From Clostridiales bacterium (GTDB taxonomy: Bacteria > Bacillota > Clostridia > Oscillospirales > Ruminococcaceae), in the NCBI GenBank assembly GCA_019423685.1, contig JAHZAY010000004.1, forward strand, positions 160,246-178,962: a stretch of 18,717 nt of DNA, read 5' to 3'. Both the position numbers and the translations under genes were made by a program. Below the pieces are notes generated by a model. The model saw only the letters and a list, made by a program, of their open reading frames with translations. It was not told the DNA's origin and did not search any database. Below are positions 13,551-18,717 of this stretch, piece by piece (position 1 is the first letter of the stretch; every line of letters begins with the position of its first letter).

Positions 13551-15269
13551 CTAGATTCGAGCAAACTGTGCCTCGTACAGTTCTTTATAAATGCCGTTGC
13601 CGCGGGAGAGCAGCTCTTCGTGGGTGCCGCGCTCTTCGATGCCGTCGCGGTCCATGACGATGATTTCGTCGGCATTCTTGATGGTGGATAAGCGGTGTGC
13701 AACCACGATGGTGGTGCGGTTTTTGCACAGTTCATCCAGCGAATCCTGGATGTAATTTTCGGTGACGTTGTCCAGTGCGGAGGTCGCTTCGTCGAGCACC
13801 AGGATAGGCGGATTTTTCAAAAAGACCCGGGCAATCGAGATGCGCTGTTTCTGTCCGCCCGAAAGCTTGACGCCGCGCTCTCCGACATAGGTGTTGTACC
13901 CGTCCGGCAGCGTCATAATGTAATCGTGGATGTTGGCCTTTTTGGCGGCCTCATAGACCTCTTCGGGGGAGGCGCCCAGCTTGCCGTAGGCGATGTTGTC
14001 AAAGATGGTGCCGGTGAACAAAAAGACATCCTGCTGGACAATGCCGATCTGGCGGCGCAGCGAGGTGCGGGTGACATCGCGGATGTCGTGCCCGTCGATC
14101 TGGATGGAACCGCCCGTGATCTCATAAAAGCGCGGGATCAGGTGGCACAGGGTGGTTTTGCCGCCGCCGGATGGTCCGACGATGGCCACCATCTTGCCCT
14201 CCGGGAAGGTCAGCGAAATGTGGGAGAGCACCTCTTTGTTTTCGTCGTAGTGGAAGGTGACGTCGTCAAAGACGATCTCGCCGCGGACGTCTTTGAGTTC
14301 GATCGCGCCCTTTTCATCCTTCTCCGGCTCTACCTGCATCAACTCCTGGAAGCGGACATAGCCGGTGATGGCGTTCTGGAACATCTCGACAAACTGGATG
14401 AGCTTTTTGATCGGGTTGACAAACATGTTGATGAACAGCATGTAGGCAACCATGTCGCCGACACTGATGATGCCGCGGTAGACACAGTAGCCGCCTCCGG
14501 CCAGAATGACGACGTTCATCAGGGAGGTCAAAAAGTTTGTGCCGGAGAAAAATTCCGCCATGACCCTGTAAGAGCGCTCGCGCACGGTGACATAGCGCTG
14601 GTTGTTTTCGGCAAACTTCTTTTCTTCCTCCTGCTCGCCGGTGAAGGCACGGGAGACGCGGATGCCGGCAATGCTGTTTTCCAAGCTGGCGTTGACTTCC
14701 GCAATCTCAATGCGGTTTTTTCGGAAAGCGACCGTCATTGCGGTGCGCTTTTTGATGATGAACAAAACCAGAAACGGCAGCACCGCAAAGGTGATGAGCG
14801 TCAACGGGATGTTGACGGTGCACAGGATGATGAACGCGCCGACTACCGTGACCAGGGAGATAAACAGATCTTCCGGGCCGTGGTGAGCAAATTCGGAAAT
14901 ATCCATCAAGTCGTTGACGATGCGGGACATGATGACGCCGGTCTTGTGCTCGTCAAAATAGGAAAAGGGCAGCTTTTGCAGGTGTTCAAAGACGTCCCGG
15001 CGCATGTCCGCCTGCATCCGCACGCCGACCAGGTGTCCCTGATACTGCATAAAGTACTGCATGATGGTCTGGATGATGTAGATGACCAGCAGCGCAACAC
15101 ACCATGTCAGGATGAGCCGGATGTTTTTGTCCGGGATATAGGTGTTGATGATGTTGCGGGAGACCACTGGATACACAAGGTCGCAGGCGGATGCAACCAG
15201 CGCGCAGACCATGTCGAATAAAAACAGCTTCCAATGTGGCCTGTAATAGTGGACGAATGATTTCAGCAT
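13551..15269 (-). CDS. ABC exporter half-transporter (MsbA/LmrA type)
   Basis: 572 residues: six-helix transmembrane domain (about 15-300) fused to a nucleotide-binding domain (about 330-572). Visible motifs are Walker A GPSGGGKTT near residue 361, Q-loop QQDVFLF, signature LSGGQKQR near 469, Walker B ILVLDEATSALD near 490, and H-loop AHRLS near 525. All catalytic residues, including the Walker B glutamate, are intact, so it can work as a homodimer. Such proteins export drugs, lipids or peptides; no N-terminal peptidase domain is present. ATG 15269 has GAGGAG 9 bases upstream. It is a single gene with its own promoter, convergent with padR-DUF2812. The specific substrate cannot be told. Confidence 0.93.
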   Translation of the reverse strand: MLKSFVHYYRPHWKLFLFDMVCALVASACDLVYPVVSRNIINTYIPDKNIRLILTWCVALLVIYIIQTIMQYFMQYQGHLVGVRMQADMRRDVFEHLQKLPFSYFDEHKTGVIMSRIVNDLMDISEFAHHGPEDLFISLVTVVGAFIILCTVNIPLTLITFAVLPFLVLFIIKKRTAMTVAFRKNRIEIAEVNASLENSIAGIRVSRAFTGEQEEEKKFAENNQRYVTVRERSYRVMAEFFSGTNFLTSLMNVVILAGGGYCVYRGIISVGDMVAYMLFINMFVNPIKKLIQFVEMFQNAITGYVRFQELMQVEPEKDEKGAIELKDVRGEIVFDDVTFHYDENKEVLSHISLTFPEGKMVAIVGPSGGGKTTLCHLIPRFYEITGGSIQIDGHDIRDVTRTSLRRQIGIVQQDVFLFTGTIFDNIAYGKLGASPEEVYEAAKKANIHDYIMTLPDGYNTYVGERGVKLSGGQKQRISIARVFLKNPPILVLDEATSALDNVTENYIQDSLDELCKNRTTIVVAHRLSTIKNADEIIVMDRDGIEERGTHEELLSRGNGIYKELYEAQFARI

Positions 15270-15310
15270 AATAACACACTCCTCATTTTTTGCGCCTCAT
15301 AAGTTCTTTC

Positions 15311-15339
15311 ATCATACACCATTTTGCCAAAGTTTGCAA
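15311..15339 (-). promoter_or_regulatory. Promoter of the ABC exporter gene
   Basis: Minus strand TTGCAA (15339-15334), 17-base spacer, TATGAT (15316-15311), about 42 bases before ATG 15269. Confidence 0.72.
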
Positions 15340-15400
15340 TGTGGCCGCAGAAAAACAAAGAAAAGCTTGTCCTATCTCTATTTTCTTAAAGGGCAAAAAG

Positions 15401-15428
15401 AAAAAGCCGGTTTGCAAGCCGGCTTTTT
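15401..15428 (-). terminator. Terminator of the alpha/beta hydrolase gene
   Basis: AAAAAGCCGG (15401-15410) pairs with CCGGCTTTTT (15419-15428), eight-base loop, and on the minus strand a further TTTTTCTTTTT tail. 24 bases beyond the hydrolase stop. Confidence 0.88.
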
Positions 15429-15451
15429 GTCGTATCGTTTTCGGGGATATT

Positions 15452-16453
15452 TTAGAGGTAAACTGAAATTTCCTCCGAGGTTTTGTCCTCAAAGCGCACC
15501 TTTTGCAGCAGCAGTTCGATCTGACGGCGATACTCTTTGGGATCGGTGGTGTAGCAGTTCATGTGTTTTGCGCCCTCGATCAGACAAAGGGTGATGTCGG
15601 GGTTGGATTGGGCGATGGCCTGGCTCATCTGATAGGGGACCAGCGGGTCGGCCTTGCCATGAAACAGCAGCACGGGAACCTTGATAGAGGCAGCTGCCTT
15701 CACTGCGGAAACCTCGTCCATATCGGCGCCGGAGCGGCGGCGGATGATCGACTTGACCAGCGGGAGGATGGGGGAGGGATTCACACCGTATCGCTTGTGT
15801 CCCTGCATCATCATCAGCTTGTTCCAGTCAGAAAAGGGACAATCCGCAATGCAGAAGAGGGGACGGCTTTCGATCGGCATGGAGGAAAGATGCGCCTTTG
15901 CCATGGCCATCAGTGCAGTGACAGCGCCCATCGATTCCCCCATGATGCCCACCCGCGCCCGGTCAAAGCCGTTGGTCTGGGCACACTTTTGAATCTGTGC
16001 GAGCCATTCGATGCAGTCGTCGCTTTCCAGGGCGCCAAAGGTGATGTAGTCGCCCTCGCTCTCACCCTGCGCCTGCATATCGGGAACAAAGACGTTGAAG
16101 CCCAGATCCAGCAGCATCCGCAGATATTTGAGCACCCCGATCCACGGATAGTTGTACCCGTGGACAAAGAGGATATAGCGGTCAGTTTGGCTTTCGGTGA
16201 GGTAGAGGCGGGCGGTCAATTCCTGCCCGCGCTTATTTTTCATAAAAAGTTTTTCGTATTTGACATCCATCAGCGCGGGGGCGAGGTGATTGCGGGTGAC
16301 TTCCTCGCTCAAAACGGCCCCGTAACGGACCGGCTTGGGGTGGATTGCCTCCATCGCAAAGCGCGATGCCAGATAATAGATTAGCAGGCAGATTCCAAGG
16401 ACCAACACCAACAAAACCAGCAGCAAAACAACGGCAGCTTGCCATGTAAACAT
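15452..16453 (-). CDS. Membrane-anchored alpha/beta hydrolase
   Basis: 333 residues. One N-terminal membrane helix (about 6-29) is followed by an alpha/beta-hydrolase domain. The oxyanion region is FVHGYN (96-101), the nucleophile elbow GESMG has Ser174, and the other triad members are Asp269 (GKADPLVP) and His297 (GAKHMNCY). The domain resembles the Bacillus YqkD/YfhR-like serine aminopeptidase S33 or DUF1749-like group found often in clostridia; substrate is probably a small ester or peptide but unknown. No signal-peptidase site is evident, so the helix likely stays as an anchor. ATG 16453 follows AGAGGTGA. Single gene with its own promoter and terminator. Confidence 0.88.
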   Translation of the reverse strand: MFTWQAAVVLLLVLLVLVLGICLLIYYLASRFAMEAIHPKPVRYGAVLSEEVTRNHLAPALMDVKYEKLFMKNKRGQELTARLYLTESQTDRYILFVHGYNYPWIGVLKYLRMLLDLGFNVFVPDMQAQGESEGDYITFGALESDDCIEWLAQIQKCAQTNGFDRARVGIMGESMGAVTALMAMAKAHLSSMPIESRPLFCIADCPFSDWNKLMMMQGHKRYGVNPSPILPLVKSIIRRRSGADMDEVSAVKAAASIKVPVLLFHGKADPLVPYQMSQAIAQSNPDITLCLIEGAKHMNCYTTDPKEYRRQIELLLQKVRFEDKTSEEISVYL

Positions 16454-16497
16454 TCAATCACCTCTACACGATGTTCATAGAAATTATGCTCTGTTGT

Positions 16498-16503
16498 ATT
16501 ATA
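16498..16503 (-). promoter_or_regulatory. -10 box of the hydrolase gene
   Basis: Consensus TATAAT on the minus strand, 45 bases before ATG 16453. The -35 region is only T-rich (TTATTT at 17-base spacing). Between this promoter and the TetR stop (16504-16629) I see no gene and no clear terminator hairpin. Confidence 0.6.
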
Positions 16504-16629
16504 GCATAGAAGGCGCGCAAAAATAAAAACTTTTTGTGAAATATCCTGCGGGCAAGCTGTGAATAAAGGGGAAAAAATGTCTAGTTAGGGCAAAAAAACC
16601 TGTGTTTAAAGCTGAGTGGGGGAGAAAAT

Positions 16630-17343
16630 TTACTGGATATACTGCTCATAGCCGACGCTGATGCGCGCAAGTTTTTGCGGGTCCAGATTGCCGGTGTAGC
16701 CGACCACATATTGAATCATCCGCAGTAACTTTTCGTTGAGGGCCAGTGGGTCTAAATCTGGATTTGCGCGCTTATCCATCATCAGCTCCTTTAAACAGCT
16801 GACAATAATTTCGTTGACCAGCTCGATGTTTTGGTCGTTGACCCGCACGCTGGCAATTCCCGAAAGCGGGTGCAAAATCTTTAGACAGCGCTCCTGGATG
16901 TTGTTGCCGTAGTACATCTCTTCGATGTCGCTGGAATAGTGCGGCGCTTCATCGGGATACAGTTCGTAATACTGCCGAAAGATGGGGGTCAGGTTTTGGC
17001 TGTATTTTCCAAAAAAGAAGTTGTAAAAGATGTCGCCTTTTTCGAACACCGTCTGCCCGAATGCGCTCCACACGACAAAAAAGGTCTCCTCAGGGGAAGC
17101 GGCGGGGGAGATATTTTGCAGCATGTGGGTGTAAGCGGTAAAATATTTGAGGGAAGCAAAGAGAATTAACTGTTCTACATCTTTAAAATAGAGATAGATG
17201 GTGGAGTTGTGCAGGCCGGCCTTTTCCGAAATTTTCCGAATGGATACCTTTCCGATGCCGCCTTCTTCGATTAGTTTGCGGGTAGCCTCTATAAAGCACC
17301 TCATATTTCTGGCCTTTTGTTCGTCCTTCTCCAGCTCTGGCAT
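16630..17343 (-). CDS. TetR/AcrR family transcriptional regulator
   Basis: 237 residues. The N-terminal TetR DNA-binding domain (about 10-60) contains IRKISEKAGLHNSTIYLYFKDVEQLILFASLKYF, with the family's StIYxYFkdxexL signature. The remaining helical part is the ligand/dimer domain; it has many aromatic residues (FFVVWSAFGQ, FYNFFFGKYSQN, YYELYPDEAPHYSSD) and no family I recognise. It is somewhat longer than the 190-220 residues usual for TetR proteins. ATG 17343 follows AAAGGAG. It is divergent from the DUF3841 pair with overlapping promoters and a palindrome, so it probably represses both itself and that pair. Confidence 0.9.
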   Translation of the reverse strand: MPELEKDEQKARNMRCFIEATRKLIEEGGIGKVSIRKISEKAGLHNSTIYLYFKDVEQLILFASLKYFTAYTHMLQNISPAASPEETFFVVWSAFGQTVFEKGDIFYNFFFGKYSQNLTPIFRQYYELYPDEAPHYSSDIEEMYYGNNIQERCLKILHPLSGIASVRVNDQNIELVNEIIVSCLKELMMDKRANPDLDPLALNEKLLRMIQYVVGYTGNLDPQKLARISVGYEQYIQ

Positions 17344-17376
17344 CCAAATCCGCTCCTTTACTTGATTGATTTCGTC

Positions 17377-17405
17377 TTGACAATAATCGCGATTGCTGGT
17401 AATAT
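17377..17405 (+). promoter_or_regulatory. Promoter of the DUF3841 operon
   Basis: TTGACA (17377-17382), 17-base spacer, TAATAT (17400-17405). Predicted start near 17412, inside the promoter of the divergent TetR gene. Confidence 0.8.
17385..17394. promoter_or_regulatory. AATCGCGATT palindrome, candidate TetR operator
   Basis: Perfect ten-base palindrome in the spacer of the DUF3841 promoter and just downstream of the TetR start point. One bound dimer would block both transcripts. Confidence 0.55.
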
Positions 17406-17414
17406 CAATTTAAT

Positions 17415-17443
17415 AGTATATCATAATTCCATCAAAAAAACAA
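17415..17443 (-). promoter_or_regulatory. Promoter of the TetR gene
   Basis: Minus strand TTGTTT (17443-17438), 17-base spacer, TATACT (17420-17415). Predicted start near 17407, facing the DUF3841 promoter so the two transcripts overlap at their 5' ends. Confidence 0.68.
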
Positions 17444-17470
17444 TTGCCTGATCGAAAGGGGAGGAACAGG

Positions 17471-18040
17471 ATGGAGACAATGACCCTTTGGACGCGGCAG
17501 GTCCCGGATGTATGGGAAACCCTGTGCAGGGAGGGAGTCTATCAGGTTAAGGAAGAGTATATCCGTTTAAAGAACGACACAATGGCCGACTATTATCTGG
17601 ACCTGTACCGATGGTATACCCGCACTGCGCGCCGGTGGATTGCTCTGCGGGAGGACCAGCAGTACCCGATCTGGCTGAGCCTGGATGGACAGGACCGGCT
17701 GCAGCTGGTGGAAAATACCGCCCTGCTCAAGGTGGTGGCGCCAAAGGACAAGGTTTTGCTTTGCAATATGGATGCTTGGGGGTATCGGGTCAACTACTGG
17801 TATGTGCCAAAGGATGAGGCCGACGAGCAAGCCCACATTCGGGAGCTGTCGCGCAATGGAATTGCCAGCGACGACGAGCTCATCAGCACCGCAAAGGGAA
17901 ATTTTTATCCCCTGCTGCGGGACAAGATCAAAAAGAGCTGGGAGCGGGTGTTCACCATGACCGATGTGCCGCCACAACAGCTTTCGGCGACGATGTGGGA
18001 ACTGCGAAAAGAGTGGGTTGAGGAGGTGCTGCAAGGATGA
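17471..18040 (+). CDS. DUF3841 domain protein (first of two)
   Basis: 189 residues, soluble, DUF3841 family, function unknown. Typical features are the opening MTLWTRQ.., a YPIWLSLDG block, LLKVVAPKDKVLLCNMDAWGYRVNYWYVP in the middle and a C-terminal block W.R.F... TMWELRKEWVEEV. It is rich in Trp and Tyr. ATG 17471 is preceded by GGGGAGGAACAGG. The gene ends in an ATGA overlap with its paralogue, so both are translated together. No catalytic motif can be named. The divergent TetR gene suggests the pair is induced by some small molecule. Confidence 0.82.
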   Translation: METMTLWTRQVPDVWETLCREGVYQVKEEYIRLKNDTMADYYLDLYRWYTRTARRWIALREDQQYPIWLSLDGQDRLQLVENTALLKVVAPKDKVLLCNMDAWGYRVNYWYVPKDEADEQAHIRELSRNGIASDDELISTAKGNFYPLLRDKIKKSWERVFTMTDVPPQQLSATMWELRKEWVEEVLQG

Positions 18041-18588
18041 ACATGACCATGTGGACAGCGCAGACCGACGCGGTGATGGACGTTTTGCGAAGGGATGGCG
18101 TTGTACGGGTTCAAAATCGCTTTATTGACCAGAAATACGGCGATACGGCCTGGATTTTCCGCACAGCATACCGCTTCCTCTCCACCGAGATGGCGGCTGT
18201 GGTACAGCAGCCGGAGGGGGCACAGTCTCCCTTTTGGCTGTTTGGTGACCCCAAATGGACTAATTCCGGGGTGGGCTCTACCATTTTAAAGCTGGAAGTT
18301 CCACAGGATCAGCTGGTGCTGTTTGACCGCAGGGATTGGTCGCAGATTTTAAATCTCGATTTTCTTGGGACGCAAGAGCAAAAGCAAAAATTTGAGGAAA
18401 AACTGCGCCGATCCGGCTTGCAGGACACCATGCCGGTATTTCAGACGGCCTTCTATCCGCTGCTAAAAAGAGAAATTTTGCACAGCTGGAAAACACTGCT
18501 GCAAAAGCCTCTTCCCCAGACAGAATATTTGCAGGGGGCTTGCTGGGAGCTGCGAAGCCAGTGGGTCCGGGAAGAACGGCAGCTTTGA
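18037..18588 (+). CDS. DUF3841-like protein (second, divergent paralogue)
   Basis: 183 residues. It aligns by eye with the preceding protein over its full length: MTMWTAQTDAVMDVLRRDGVVRV, SPFWLF, LKLEVPQDQLVLFDRRDW, FQTAFYPLLKREILHSWKTLL and GACWELRSQWVRE match the same blocks in the first copy. The middle NYWY block is changed to NLDFL, so this copy has diverged and could have a different partner or have lost a function. The start ATG 18037 overlaps the previous stop (ATGA); a second ATG at 18043 is possible. A strong terminator follows 36 bases after the stop. Confidence 0.78.
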   Translation: MNMTMWTAQTDAVMDVLRRDGVVRVQNRFIDQKYGDTAWIFRTAYRFLSTEMAAVVQQPEGAQSPFWLFGDPKWTNSGVGSTILKLEVPQDQLVLFDRRDWSQILNLDFLGTQEQKQKFEEKLRRSGLQDTMPVFQTAFYPLLKREILHSWKTLLQKPLPQTEYLQGACWELRSQWVREERQL

Positions 18589-18624
18589 GAAAACGATCGA
18601 CTAGTAAAAATTTTTTTAAAACAA

Positions 18625-18666
18625 ACGGAGCGCAAGATGCTGCACAGCATCTTGCGCTCCGTTTTG
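18625..18666 (+). terminator. Terminator of the DUF3841 operon
   Basis: Eighteen-base arms (18625-18642 with 18645-18662), in practice a 16-bp stem with a six-base loop, followed by TTTTGTT. Confidence 0.92.
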
Positions 18667-18685
18667 TTGGCGCCGAAAAGGCAAG

Positions 18686-18709
18686 AAAAACCCCCAGTTC
18701 AACTGGGGG
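18686..18709 (-). terminator. Minus-strand terminator of a gene beyond the right edge
   Basis: CCCCCAGTT (18691-18699), one base, AACTGGGGG (18701-18709). On the minus strand it is followed by TTTTTCTTG, so it would end a convergent gene outside the window. Confidence 0.75.
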
Positions 18710-18717
18710 TCAATAAA

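Noticed and set aside
13695..15221. Plus-strand open frame of 508 codons
   Set aside because: Antisense to the ABC exporter, whose motifs are all intact. The antisense product is Asp/Val-rich with no recognisable domain.
15283..15492. Minus-strand 69-codon open frame between the hydrolase and ABC genes
   Set aside because: It runs through the hydrolase terminator and the ABC promoter, and its start lies inside the hydrolase gene.
1..18717. CRISPR arrays, tRNA/rRNA genes, insertion sequences, phage attachment sites
   Set aside because: No regularly spaced repeats, no cloverleaf or rRNA sequence recognised, and no transposase or integrase coding region.

Overview
The window looks like chromosomal DNA of a Gram-positive, anaerobic, probably spore-forming clostridial gut bacterium (Oscillospiraceae/Ruminococcaceae-like; inferred). 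Reasons: moderate GC, strong AGGAGG-type ribosome binding sites, TTGACA/TATAAT-type promoters, hairpin-plus-U terminators, a TPP riboswitch on a thiT transporter gene, PadR-DUF2812 and RpiR regulators, a CotJC/manganese-catalase relative and a feoA-feoA-feoB iron operon. I see no rRNA, tRNA, CRISPR array, transposase or phage gene. The species cannot be named from this.

Left part (1-6.6 kb): the end of a rhodanese-domain gene and its terminator; a MATE efflux gene with a leader hairpin; a convergent two-gene operon (EutH-like transporter, then a GNAT acetyltransferase); and a three-gene minus-strand operon (RpiR regulator, YhiN/HI0933 flavoprotein, small membrane protein).

Middle (6.6-12.6 kb): a divergent control region with the RpiR promoter, a 16-bp-arm inverted repeat, and a TPP-riboswitch-controlled thiT. 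Next come a membrane protein with a C-terminal Ada-like Cys domain and a manganese-catalase/CotJC-like gene that has lost its normal 5' end. The iron operon follows on the minus strand: feoA, feoA, feoB and a DtxR-fold regulator that lacks the usual metal ligands but has seven cysteines. Three palindromes of the form TTAGC-N4-GCTAA lie at the feo promoter and in front of feoB, and form a candidate operator set.

Right part (12.6-18.7 kb): a PadR regulator with its own palindromic operator, translationally coupled to a DUF2812 protein; a convergent half-size ABC exporter; a membrane-anchored alpha/beta hydrolase; and a TetR regulator divergent from two overlapping DUF3841 paralogues. The two TetR-region promoters overlap face to face around an AATCGCGATT palindrome. 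A minus-strand terminator at the right edge implies a convergent gene just outside the window.

The best candidates for something little described are the feo regulator with its repeated operators and the TetR/tandem-DUF3841 module. Most of the rest is ordinary accessory metabolism and transport.
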